Below the pieces are notes generated by a model that worked only from the letters and a program-made list of their open reading frames with translations, did not search any database and was not told the origin of the DNA. DNA of 64,000 nucleotides from JAAYVZ01 sp035384965 (GTDB taxonomy: Bacteria > Acidobacteriota > Thermoanaerobaculia > Thermoanaerobaculales > Thermoanaerobaculaceae): contig DAOOJE010000002.1 of assembly GCA_035384965.1 (NCBI GenBank), forward strand, positions 62,001 to 126,000, in the 5' to 3' direction. Shown here one piece after another: positions 27,159 through 34,606 of the stretch (positions are counted from its first letter, which is position 1; the number at the start of each line of letters is the position of its first letter). Both the position numbers and the translations under genes were made by a program.

Positions 27159-27607
27159 TGCCCCGCGACCCGGAGACCGTGCTGTGCCGCCAGAGCCCGG
27201 GCCTGGCTCGGATCGGGCACCGTTCCCAGAAACCAGTCGACGTCGCCGGATCGCCAGGTCTCGGGAGGCCGCACCACGAGCAGCCTGGGAGCGAGCTGGA
27301 ACTGGCTGAAGTAGAGCGGCATCGGAGCTTCGAGGCGAGCCGTTCCGTCAGGCTCGGTGAAGAAGGCGACCGTGGCCCCCACCGGTACCAGCCGCTCGAG
27401 ACAGGCGAAGTGTGGAGCGCTCGAGGGGCGCGGCGCGGCCAGAGAGTCGCCGGGGCCGGGCGGCACGACCGGCTTCGGCACCACGGTCAGCATGAACAGG
27501 AGCGCGGTCGCGAGGGCGCGCCGGTGGCCCAGGGGCTCCAGCAGCCTGCGCAGCGACGGCAGCGACGCGCCCTGCGGGCCGATCCTCCCGGGTGGTGTCG
27601 CGCTCAT
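27122..27607 (-). CDS. Small membrane-anchored partner protein of the glycosyltransferase
   Basis: The 161-residue protein has one hydrophobic segment near residues 28-48 (ATALLFMLTVVPKPVV) and a soluble domain. Its core LVPVGATVAFFTEPDG, then LYFSQFQLAPRLLVV, recurs in small proteins encoded beside GT39-type membrane enzymes. That recurrence is from memory of the pattern, not a search. The ATG at 27607 is chosen over longer open sequence because AGGAA lies seven bases upstream and the preceding residues look non-coding. Its stop overlaps the start region of the glycosyltransferase, so co-translation is likely. Confidence 0.65.
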   Translation of the reverse strand: MSATPPGRIGPQGASLPSLRRLLEPLGHRRALATALLFMLTVVPKPVVPPGPGDSLAAPRPSSAPHFACLERLVPVGATVAFFTEPDGTARLEAPMPLYFSQFQLAPRLLVVRPPETWRSGDVDWFLGTVPDPSQARALAAQHGLRVAGQCGPWTALERLR

Positions 27608-27725
27608 CTGGTTCCTTTCTCTCGCATCGGCTCGACGAGGGGCGCCCGCAGGCGATGGTACCACCGACCTCGTGGCAGAATGGCCGAGGCAGGCCAGAGG
27701 TCGAAGGCCCGAGGGAGGGACCGAG

Positions 27726-28163
27726 ATGCGAGCACTGATCGGCATCATCGTGGTGGCCGTGGCGGCGGCCGGATGCGCGTCGAGCCCGGGCGCCAGGGAG
27801 GACAAGCCTGAGCAGATCGCGGAGGCAGAGGGCGGCGCGGATGCCGCGGTTTCCCTGGAGGAGGTGCCGGAGCTTCCGGCCTACCCGGGAGCCACCCGGA
27901 CCAAGCTCGAGACATCGACCGTGCCTACCGCCGAGTGGACGCGCAAGGCGAAGGTCGAACTCGAGGTCCGAGACAGCCTCGAAAACGTCAAGGCGTTCTA
28001 CGAGAAGGCGATCAGGGACCACGGCTGGCAGGTCGCGGGGGTCCGGGAAGAAGGCGACAAAGTGGGGTGGAAGCTGGTCAAGGCCGGTGCCGTCGCCGAG
28101 ATCCGAATCGAGCGAGAGGGCCGCAAACGGGTCGAGATCAGGCTCGAGCGCAAGGATCGCTAG
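27726..28163 (+). CDS. Hypothetical lipoprotein
   Basis: A 145-residue product with a lipoprotein signal (MRALIGIIVVAVAAAGC, Cys at residue 17), an acidic linker, and a compact domain. The domain contains VPELPAYPGATRTKLET and then VKAFYEKAIRDHGWQV, a pattern seen in small bacterial lipoproteins of unknown function. The tail is Arg/Lys/Glu-rich. GAGGGA lies before the ATG. It is divergent from the small glycosyltransferase partner, and its 3' end overlaps the convergent gene by 26 bases. Confidence 0.72.
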   Translation: MRALIGIIVVAVAAAGCASSPGAREDKPEQIAEAEGGADAAVSLEEVPELPAYPGATRTKLETSTVPTAEWTRKAKVELEVRDSLENVKAFYEKAIRDHGWQVAGVREEGDKVGWKLVKAGAVAEIRIEREGRKRVEIRLERKDR

Positions 28164-28587
28164 GCGGCGGGTCGGGGCGAGCTTGCCGTAGCGCGGCGGC
28201 AAGCAGGTCGGGGAACGCCGAGAGAAACTGCCCCCGCTCGCCGGTGAAGGCCCCCAGGGCGGCGAGGGCGCGCAGCGCGGCGTCCTGGCCCTTTCTACCG
28301 AGTACCAGCACGGCGGTGCCGGCTTGGAGCCGCCTCGAAACCTCCCCGGCGGCGCGCGGGCCGAGCGCGTCGAGGTCCGCCACGAGCACCCGCAAGGCGA
28401 CCGGGAGAGCGCAACCCGCGTCGATTTCCACCACTGCGAGACCGGCAGCCGAAAGGGCCTCGGCGAGCACCAGCCGCACGAAGGGGCTGGACACGAGCAG
28501 CCCTGCCCTGGGTGACGCGGATGGCGCCGATCGCGGTGCCGGGAGGGGCCGCCGGGCGCGGGGTGGCCGGGTCGAACTCGTGTTCAC
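28138..28587 (-). CDS. Small receiver-like protein coupled to fabL
   Basis: A 149-residue product begins with GTG at 28587, overlapping the fabL stop as GTGA. After a basic, Pro-rich leader, the core reads GLLVSSPFVRLVLAEALSAAGLAVVEID and then LRVLVADLDALGP and TAVLVLGRKGQDAALRALAA. This alternation of strands and helices resembles a degenerate two-component receiver fold. ADLDALGP could sit at the phospho-acceptor strand, but the usual acidic pair at the first strand is absent. The function is unknown. The overlap with fabL and the biased third positions support it as a real gene. Confidence 0.55.
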   Translation of the reverse strand: MNTSSTRPPRARRPLPAPRSAPSASPRAGLLVSSPFVRLVLAEALSAAGLAVVEIDAGCALPVALRVLVADLDALGPRAAGEVSRRLQAGTAVLVLGRKGQDAALRALAALGAFTGERGQFLSAFPDLLAAALRQARPDPPPSDPCARA

Positions 28588-29342
28588 GCGAGGATAGAGT
28601 AACCTCCATCGACGATCAGCGTCTGCCCCTGGATCATGGCGGCGAGGTCGGAGCAAAGGAACAGCACGGTGTTGGCGACGTCCTGGGGGGTGACGAGGCG
28701 CCCGGCCGGAGTCCGGCGCGCCGCCTCTGCGAGCAACTGCTCGCGGTTCGGGAAGTGCTTGAGGGCGTCGGTGTCCACCGTCCCGGCCGAGACTGCGTTG
28801 ACCCGCACGCCGCACGGCCCCAGCTCGGCAGCCAGGTGGCGGACCAGCGACTCGAGTGCGGCCTTCGAGGCCCCCACGGCCGCGTAGTTGGGAATCGCCC
28901 GCATGGCGCCGAGCGACGATACCGCGACCACCTGTTTCTGCCCCTCGGAGGGGAGCCAGATGAAGCGCTGGACGAGCGGCAGCAGCGCCGCGGCGTTGAT
29001 GTCCATGGTCCAGTGGAAGTGGTGCAGCGTGAGGTGGCTCACGGGTTTGAGCACGCCCGACGCGGCGTTGGAGACGAGGATCTCCAGCCCGCCCCAGCGC
29101 GCCTCGATCTCCCCGAACATGCGCTCGACGTGCTCCACGTCGGCGACGTTGCCTTTCAGCAGCAGCGACCTCACCCCCCGTCCCTCGATCTGCCGGGCCA
29201 CTTCCTCGGCCGGGCCGCGCTGGCGGAAGAAGTTGATGGCCACGTCGACGCCGGCGTCGGCGAGTCGCAAGGCGATGGCCCTGCCGATGCCGCGAGACGA
29301 GCCGGTCACGAGCGCGCGCTTGCCGCGCAAGCAAAGCTCCAT
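28584..29342 (-). CDS. fabL: Enoyl-ACP reductase, FabL type (SDR family)
   Basis: FabL reduces enoyl-ACP in fatty acid elongation, here in place of or beside FabI. The 252-residue product has the nucleotide-binding TGSSRGIG (residues 13-20), the NAASGV motif, and the catalytic Tyr153 and Lys160 in YAAVGASK. DTDALKHFPNREQLL is a near copy of a segment known from Bacillus FabL, and IQGQTLIVDGG closes the fold. The ATG at 29342 is used because AGGAGG lies eight bases upstream; the GTG three codons earlier touches that site. It is divergent from efp and coupled to the small receiver-like gene. Confidence 0.86.
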   Translation of the reverse strand: MELCLRGKRALVTGSSRGIGRAIALRLADAGVDVAINFFRQRGPAEEVARQIEGRGVRSLLLKGNVADVEHVERMFGEIEARWGGLEILVSNAASGVLKPVSHLTLHHFHWTMDINAAALLPLVQRFIWLPSEGQKQVVAVSSLGAMRAIPNYAAVGASKAALESLVRHLAAELGPCGVRVNAVSAGTVDTDALKHFPNREQLLAEAARRTPAGRLVTPQDVANTVLFLCSDLAAMIQGQTLIVDGGYSILA

Positions 29343-29422
29343 AGGATTCACCTCCTGGAGGAAAAGGTCCTCACTTTAGGTTTGAAACCTTCGCCGGGCG
29401 CACGGGTATTCCCGCCGTGGTG

Positions 29423-29428
29423 TAAACT
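29423..29428 (+). promoter_or_regulatory. Candidate -10 element (TAAACT) for efp
   Basis: TAAACT lies 38 bases before the efp start. A TTGAAA at 29382-29387 lies 35 bases further upstream, too far for a -35. A TTGAAACC word also occurs 36 bases before the murG -10, so it may be a regulatory site instead. Confidence 0.4.
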
Positions 29429-29466
29429 CCGCGCCCCGGAGCCCGCTCCGGACCCGGAGGTTCGCA

Positions 29467-30027
29467 ATGCAACTGGTGGCGACCGAGCTGCGTGCCGGCA
29501 ACATCATCCTCTTCAATGGCCAGCTCCACCGCGTGATGAGCGTGGTGCACGTGACGCCCGGCAACTGGCGGGGCATGGTCCAGTGCAAGCTCCGCAACCT
29601 CAAGTCGGGCAACCAGACCGAGCACCGGTTCCGCTCCGAGGATCGGGTCGAGAAGGCGAGCCTCGACACCGTCGAGATGCAGTACATGTACTCCGACCCC
29701 TCGGGCCACCACTTCATGAACACCGAGACGTACGAGCAGGTCACCCTGACCGACGAGGCACTCGGCGACGCGCTCGGCTACCTGCTGCCGGAAGCCGTGA
29801 TCTCGGTCGACTTCTATGAGGGAAACCCTATCGGCATCGAGCTCCCGACCACGGTCGTGTTGACGGTGGTGGACACCGAGCCGGTCATGAAGGGCGCCAC
29901 CGCCGCGGGCGGCAACAAGCCGGCCAAGCTCGAGACGGGCATCACGGTCAACGTGCCGATGTACATCGAGACGGGGACCAAGATCATCGTCGACACTCGC
30001 ACCGGCGAGTACTCCTCGCGCGCCTGA
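29467..30027 (+). CDS. efp: Translation elongation factor P
   Basis: EF-P relieves ribosome stalling at polyproline. The 186-residue protein has the normal three-domain length. The KOW-like N-domain starts at LVATELRAGNIILFNGQ. The loop that enters the peptidyl-transferase centre reads HVTPGNWRGM, placing Asn33 where E. coli EF-P has the beta-lysylated Lys34 and other groups have rhamnosylated Arg. The C-terminal GTKIIVDTRTGEYSSRA is the conserved OB-fold end. GGAGG lies six bases before the ATG. No EpmA, EpmB or EarP is in the window. Several genes here contain long Pro runs, such as the response regulator, so EF-P function would matter. Confidence 0.95.
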   Translation: MQLVATELRAGNIILFNGQLHRVMSVVHVTPGNWRGMVQCKLRNLKSGNQTEHRFRSEDRVEKASLDTVEMQYMYSDPSGHHFMNTETYEQVTLTDEALGDALGYLLPEAVISVDFYEGNPIGIELPTTVVLTVVDTEPVMKGATAAGGNKPAKLETGITVNVPMYIETGTKIIVDTRTGEYSSRA

Positions 30028-30408
30028 GCCTTTCTTTTCGGCCCCCGAGCCTCCACCCTCTCGCGCAACCGGCTCCTTTCGCGGCCAGCAACGGAGCGCC
30101 CCGCCCTCGGGTGCCGCGCGGTCTCGCGGCCGAGCGCGGGCCGTCTCCGCCCTGAGACGAAGGGGGCCGCCCCGGAGGCAGCCTCACCGCGGGGCCAGCG
30201 GCCCGGCGGTCCGGTCGGGTCCGTCTCGAGTCAGGGAAATCTCTGTAGCACAAGGACCTCGCAGCCGAACGTCGGCCCGTGGGCGGCGCCTGGCGGGGCC
30301 GTGGCCGCGGGCGGCAGGAGCTGGCACAAAAGGTGCTCTGCTAGGAGGTGCGGCGCGATCGAAGGCGTCAAGGGCCGCGGACCGGCGCGCCGCTACGAGG
30401 AGGCCGCG
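30028..30408. other. 381-base gap without a gene
   Basis: The sequence between efp and the SpoA-like gene has no supported protein or RNA gene. It is GC-rich with many CCGCGG-type words. The only signal recognised is a sigma-54-like site at 30322-30337. The T-rich TTTCTTTTC just after the efp stop has no stem before it. Confidence 0.5.
30322..30337 (+). promoter_or_regulatory. Candidate sigma-54 (-24/-12) promoter
   Basis: TGGCACaaaagGTGCT matches the sigma-54 consensus TGGCAC-N5-TTGCW except for one base in the -12 box. The invariant GG (30323-30324) and GC (30335-30336) are exactly ten bases apart. It lies about 70 bases before the SpoA-like gene start, at a suitable distance and orientation. 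No enhancer-binding protein is encoded nearby. Confidence 0.5.
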
Positions 30409-30660
30409 ATGGCAAGACCGAATCCGCTCGAGCCCCCGACCCATCCCCTTGGCATTGCCGTCGACCTCGTGCTCGAGCTGGACGTGGGGGTGACGACCGC
30501 CGCTGCCTTGCGGAGCTGGGGGCCTGGAGACGTGCTGCGGCTGCCGGCGCTGAAGGCACAGCCGATGCGCCTGCGAGCCGGCCGCCACCTGGTGGCCGAG
30601 GGCGAGATCGTCGAGGCGGGCGGAGACCGCACCGAGCTGCGGATCACGCGGCTGCTGTGA
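30409..30660 (+). CDS. Small FliN/SpoA-domain protein
   Basis: The 83-residue product is essentially one SpoA (surface presentation of antigens) domain as found at the end of FliN, FliM and type III SctQ. IAVDLVLELDVGVTTAAALR is followed by SWGPGDVLRLPAL and then AEGEIVEAGGDRTELRI, with the typical GDVL turn and the glycine-containing last strands. FliN builds the flagellar switch or the injectisome sorting platform, but no other flagellar or type III gene is in the window. The ATG is chosen because GAGGAGG lies five bases upstream. A sigma-54-like promoter upstream is consistent with flagellar-type control. Confidence 0.68.
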   Translation: MARPNPLEPPTHPLGIAVDLVLELDVGVTTAAALRSWGPGDVLRLPALKAQPMRLRAGRHLVAEGEIVEAGGDRTELRITRLL

Positions 30661-30685
30661 GCGGGTGGGCACCGGCCGTCTGCGA

Positions 30686-32248
30686 TCAGAACAGCGACGA
30701 GGAAGTGGCAAGGAGGACGGGTCCCCGGCCGTCGTCCGGCAGAGCCACCTCGAGCCGCACGCTCCGCGCGATCGAGGCGCGCGTCAGCTCGATGAGCAGC
30801 CCCGCTCCCGCATCGGCGCGCCAGCGCCGGGTCGGCTCGCCGATCCGCGCGCCCCACGTCCTGCCTGCGTCGGCGAAGACGGTAACGCCGATGACGCCGA
30901 GGTGCAGCACCTCGCCGGTGAGCCTCCGCCGCCACTCGAGGTTGGCGACGACGCGCGAGGTGCCGTCGAAGAAGTCGGGGTCCCAGCCCCGCAGGCCGAC
31001 ATCGGCGCCGAGCGTCACCTGCCTGTCGTGTTCGAGCTTGTGTCCCCAGTCGCCGACGATGCGCCCGCGCCACCCCTGCTCTCCGGGCTGCGCCCCCGCC
31101 ACCGCCAGGTGCACGAGACCGTCGACCCAGCCGGCCGCCTCCACCCGGCCGGAAGCCGCGGCTTCGACCCAGCCGTACCACCTGCCGGATTGCAGCGCGT
31201 ACCGGGCGTCCGCCTGCACGAGGAGCCGGCGTCGGTCGGCGCCGAATACCGGCAGCGACCCGCCGAGCGTCGCGCTCCAGCTCGCCCCGAGCGGTGCGTC
31301 TTCCTGCCGCTGCCAGCCGCGCAGGCCGTGCGTCACCACCCACCGGGGCGGCTGCCGCTCGACGCCGAAGAGCACCCCCGCCATGTCGCGATCGACCGGC
31401 TTCTCGTAGGCGGCCCCGTCCGTCCAGGCCCAGGGTCCGTAGCGGACCTTCTCCCGGAAGAACCCCAACCGGATGCGCGTGACCGGCCCTTCCCCCGGGA
31501 GCCTGAGCCCACCCCACACGACACCGCTGCGGCTGTGGACAGACCCCGAGACGGCCTTCTCTCCCCGCACGTACAGCCACTGGGTGCGGCGCCCGCGCTC
31601 CCAGCGCAGCGCGCCGGCCCGGGGGGTGGCGAGCGAGAAGAACGACGACTCCACCGCCAGTGCATCCACCGAACCGTCGGTGGCGTTGCTGCGCTCCAGC
31701 TCCAGGCGCAGCCGGCGGCCCAGGAAGAGGGGATCGCGGAAGCGGAGAGTGACGGTGTTGCGCTCGTCCTGGCGATCGACGTCGAGCAGCAACTGCTTGC
31801 CCCACCCGAGGAGGTTCTGCTCGGCGAGGGCGAAGCCGGCGTGCCGGCGGCGGCCGAACGCCCCGTAGTTGAGCCCCACCTGGGTCGTCCACTGGTCACG
31901 CGTCTCGACCATGACCTCGCATCCGCCGGGCACTGCCCGCACGCGGGTTTCGACCGGGCTCAAAAAGCCGTGCTCGCGCAGGATGCGCGCGCTTTCCTCG
32001 AGCAGCTCGGGGTCGAGAGGGTCGCCGACCTCGAACAGGAGCTGGGAGCGGATGAAGCGCTCCCGTGTGAGGATGTGGAGGAAGTTGGCGGCCCGGTACG
32101 GCCACGCGGTGGTGCCGGGTGCATCGGTGTCGAACACGTCGTGCCGCTCCACGACGATCGACACGATCGGGGTGCCGGGCGGGACCTCCTCGGCGGAAGG
32201 CGGGACCGCCGCCGCGAGCGCCAGGGAAAACGCGATCGCACCGAACAT
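30686..32248 (-). CDS. BamA/TamA-family outer-membrane beta-barrel protein
   Basis: The 520-residue protein has a signal peptide (about residues 1-19). A POTRA-like stretch follows (IVSIVVERHDVFDTD, RERFIRSQLLFEVGDPLDPELL, ILREHGFLSPVETRV), then VETRDQWTTQVGLNYG. A long run of alternating aromatic strands makes the barrel, ending with a terminal Phe as in many outer-membrane proteins. Single-POTRA proteins of this kind are known, but their cargo is not. No ribosome site is present. TAGAAT lies only eight bases before the ATG, suggesting a leaderless mRNA. It converges on the SpoA-like gene. Confidence 0.82.
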   Translation of the reverse strand: MFGAIAFSLALAAAVPPSAEEVPPGTPIVSIVVERHDVFDTDAPGTTAWPYRAANFLHILTRERFIRSQLLFEVGDPLDPELLEESARILREHGFLSPVETRVRAVPGGCEVMVETRDQWTTQVGLNYGAFGRRRHAGFALAEQNLLGWGKQLLLDVDRQDERNTVTLRFRDPLFLGRRLRLELERSNATDGSVDALAVESSFFSLATPRAGALRWERGRRTQWLYVRGEKAVSGSVHSRSGVVWGGLRLPGEGPVTRIRLGFFREKVRYGPWAWTDGAAYEKPVDRDMAGVLFGVERQPPRWVVTHGLRGWQRQEDAPLGASWSATLGGSLPVFGADRRRLLVQADARYALQSGRWYGWVEAAASGRVEAAGWVDGLVHLAVAGAQPGEQGWRGRIVGDWGHKLEHDRQVTLGADVGLRGWDPDFFDGTSRVVANLEWRRRLTGEVLHLGVIGVTVFADAGRTWGARIGEPTRRWRADAGAGLLIELTRASIARSVRLEVALPDDGRGPVLLATSSSLF

Positions 32249-32256
32249 GCCGTTTC

Positions 32257-32262
32257 ATTCTA
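32257..32262 (-). promoter_or_regulatory. -10 element (TAGAAT) eight bases before the barrel gene start
   Basis: On the minus strand TAGAAT is followed by eight bases and the ATG at 32248. Transcription would begin at or next to the start codon, consistent with a leaderless message. No Shine-Dalgarno sequence is present. Confidence 0.45.
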
Positions 32263-32319
32263 CGGGCGGAGGCGGCGCTTCATTTCCCGGCGCGTCGGGC
32301 GGAACGGGTGAGGGCAGGA

Positions 32320-33483
32320 TCAGAATCCGCCCGAGGCGCCCCCGCCTCCGAACTCGCCGCCGCCCGCGCGGAAGCCCTCAGGGGGACGGCCCGGTGCGCC
32401 CGGCGTGAGGGTGGCCAGCACGGCTGCGGTCTCGGCGAGACGGTGCGGGTCTCCACCCTCACCCAGGCTGGCTGGCGTGAACCCGCCCCTCTCGGCGCCG
32501 CGCCCGCGCTCGAGCCATCGCTGGAGCAGGAGCGCGGCCGCGAGGCAGGCCAGCCCCGCCAGGACCAGGAGCACCCAGGCCGGCGCCACGTGCACGTACG
32601 CGCGCACGGTGACGCACGAGGCAGCGAGCATGACGGCGCCGCACCACAGCAGGAGTCGGTCGCGGGTCCGGACCCCCCGCGCCAGGACGGCCGCTGGCAG
32701 CAAGGCCGTGGCGGCGAGACAGGCCAGGCGGACCACCGGGCTCCATTCGGGCTTGTGGCGAGCGTGCCACGCCAGGGACTCGATCCAGTGCGAGTCGAGC
32801 GAGTGGAGATTGACTGCGAGGTAGGCCGCCGCCAGGCTGACGGCAAGCGCGATCGCCAGCGCACGACGGTGCGAGGGCGTGAGGCGGGCGTGGCTGGAGC
32901 CGTGGGAGAGCACGGGCGTGAGTGCGACAGCGGTGCCCAGGACGAGCCAGCGGCCGCTGCCGAAAGTGGCGAGGAACAGGTACGCCAGGCACGCACCCGG
33001 CGCGGCTGCCGTCGCCATTCCCCAGCGCCAGCACACGAGCCCGCACGCCACGGCCAGCACCGGCAAGAGCGAGCGGGCCGCCGTGTCGGCGGAGGCCCCC
33101 AGAGCCTCGTCCACGAACCAGAACGCACCGACTGCAACGCACACGACCAGAGCCAGCGCCAGCCCGCCCTCGACGCCCGTACGGACCCGGCGGCCGGCCC
33201 CGACCAGCCGCTCCACCGCGATCGCGAGCGGCGGCACCACGAGGAGGCCGGCGGCCGGCGACTCGAGCACGATGGCGGCCAGCACCAGCACCGCGAGCCC
33301 GGCCACGGCCGCGAACACGAAAGAGAGGACCGCCATGGGAGTCGCGGCCCGCACCCTGTCGTCGGGGTAGCGAATCGCGATGGCTTGCGCGTCCTGCGCC
33401 GAGACCAGGCCGGCCTCGCCCCAGGCCTCGGCGGCGCGGCGCACCGCCTCGGCTCGCTCGGCCACGATCCACTCGGTCTTCAC
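32320..33483 (-). CDS. Multi-pass membrane protein with DUF2157-like N-terminus and Gly-rich tail
   Basis: The 387-residue product starts with GTG at 33483, overlapping the previous stop as GTGA. The cytoplasmic N-terminus VRRAAEAWGEAGLVSAQDAQ resembles the helix-turn start of DUF2157 proteins. About ten membrane segments follow. The C-terminus ends in FRAGGGEFGGGGASGGF, a glycine-rich tail like those closing TPM- and DUF2207-type membrane proteins. The function is unknown. The layout, paired with a second DUF2157-like gene, suggests a two-component membrane assembly. Confidence 0.7.
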   Translation of the reverse strand: MKTEWIVAERAEAVRRAAEAWGEAGLVSAQDAQAIAIRYPDDRVRAATPMAVLSFVFAAVAGLAVLVLAAIVLESPAAGLLVVPPLAIAVERLVGAGRRVRTGVEGGLALALVVCVAVGAFWFVDEALGASADTAARSLLPVLAVACGLVCWRWGMATAAAPGACLAYLFLATFGSGRWLVLGTAVALTPVLSHGSSHARLTPSHRRALAIALAVSLAAAYLAVNLHSLDSHWIESLAWHARHKPEWSPVVRLACLAATALLPAAVLARGVRTRDRLLLWCGAVMLAASCVTVRAYVHVAPAWVLLVLAGLACLAAALLLQRWLERGRGAERGGFTPASLGEGGDPHRLAETAAVLATLTPGAPGRPPEGFRAGGGEFGGGGASGGF

Positions 33484-34457
33484 CGACGCTCCGCGAGGCG
33501 CCGCTGCGCCAGGCTCAGGGCCGCTACCAGCGAGGCGCCGGTGACCACGAAGTACAGCGCGACGGCCCGGTCGTCGTGGATGGGCTCGACCGCCAGCCGG
33601 GAAAGCCCGAGGTAGGCGCCCAGGACGCCCATCGCGAGGAGGGAGAGGCGGCGCTCCCGCCACCCGTGCACGGCCAGGCCGAGACCGGCGAGGAGGACTT
33701 CCGCCGCCCAGACCGCCCAGGTCGCGTCCCGGTGGGCGGGCTGCAACGCCCCCTGCGCCAGCGCGCCCAGCAGCAGTCCCCACCCCAGGTGCGCGGCCAC
33801 CGGCTCGAAGTGGGGCTTGCGGCCGAGGCGAACGAGCAGCGCCCCCAGCGCCACGAACAGCGCCCCGCAGGCGAGGGCGTTGAGGCGGACCACCCAGGCG
33901 TCGGTCCGCTCCCAGGCGAACAGCGACAGCGAGGACGCCGTCACCCCCCGCCAGGCGGCGAAGGTCGTGAGAGCGAGGGAAAACAGCACCCGCGAGTCGT
34001 AGCGGACGGCCAGCGCCGCGGCGAGCAGCGACAAGACCAGCAGGTGGATCGGCCAGCGACCGCCCAGCGGCGCCCAGCGGACCTCGATGAACGCCAGCTC
34101 GGCGCCGGCCAGCGAGACCCCGAGCAACAGCACGTAGTCGAACGCGAGGCTGGGGGATGGCTGCTGCCCCCACGAGAACGGCGGGCCTTGCCAGGCCACC
34201 CAGGCCAGGCACGCCGCGCTCGCCAGACCCAGTCCGAGCGCGATGGTGAGGGGCCCGATCTGCGCCAGGTTCTGCCCGAGGAGCAAGCCCACCCCGGCCA
34301 TCGTGAGCGAGACCCCGGCCCACAGCAGCAAGCGCAGCTCGACACGCACGGAAACGAGCTCCCCGCGCGCCACGCGCAGCAGCGGGGCGGCCTTCTCCGG
34401 TGCGAGCACCCCGGCTCGCACCAGGTAGGCGATCGCCCTCGCCACTTCCGGCTGCAC
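33480..34457 (-). CDS. DUF2157-type membrane protein
   Basis: The 325-residue product begins VQPEVARAIAYLVRAGVLAPEKAAPLLRVARGEL, a soluble helical leader typical of DUF2157, followed by about ten membrane segments. The GTG at 34457 is preferred because TATGCT lies six bases upstream, a leaderless arrangement. A second GTG at 34478 lies upstream of that hexamer and has no ribosome site. It is coupled by GTGA to the next membrane protein. The function is unknown. Confidence 0.72.
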   Translation of the reverse strand: MQPEVARAIAYLVRAGVLAPEKAAPLLRVARGELVSVRVELRLLLWAGVSLTMAGVGLLLGQNLAQIGPLTIALGLGLASAACLAWVAWQGPPFSWGQQPSPSLAFDYVLLLGVSLAGAELAFIEVRWAPLGGRWPIHLLVLSLLAAALAVRYDSRVLFSLALTTFAAWRGVTASSLSLFAWERTDAWVVRLNALACGALFVALGALLVRLGRKPHFEPVAAHLGWGLLLGALAQGALQPAHRDATWAVWAAEVLLAGLGLAVHGWRERRLSLLAMGVLGAYLGLSRLAVEPIHDDRAVALYFVVTGASLVAALSLAQRRLAERR

Positions 34458-34463
34458 GCGAGG

Positions 34464-34469
34464 AGCATA
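34464..34469 (-). promoter_or_regulatory. -10 element (TATGCT) six bases before the DUF2157 gene start
   Basis: TATGCT, then CCTCGC, then the GTG start at 34457, with no ribosome site. It is divergent from the pepD promoter candidate 80 bases away. Confidence 0.4.
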
Positions 34470-34548
34470 CCAGCCCACGGGCCAGCGCGCCTCGGCCTCC
34501 TGGCGTGAGCCTCGCCACAGCTCGGGTGCGAAAACTCTGCGCTGAGGG

Positions 34549-34554
34549 TAGAAT
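34549..34554 (+). promoter_or_regulatory. Candidate -10 element (TAGAAT) for pepD
   Basis: TAGAAT lies 52 bases before the pepD start in a short divergent gap. No clear -35 is visible at 17 bases. Confidence 0.4.
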
Positions 34555-34606
34555 CACTTGCCGCGCCGCCGAGCAGGGGGCGCGAGCGCGAACCGGGAGG
34601 TGCACA

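Noticed and set aside
25116..27314. A 732-codon plus-strand frame opposite the thioesterase and membrane glycosyltransferase.
   Set aside because: Translation is rich in Arg, Gln, Glu and His without structure. The minus-strand genes have clear motifs and membrane segments.
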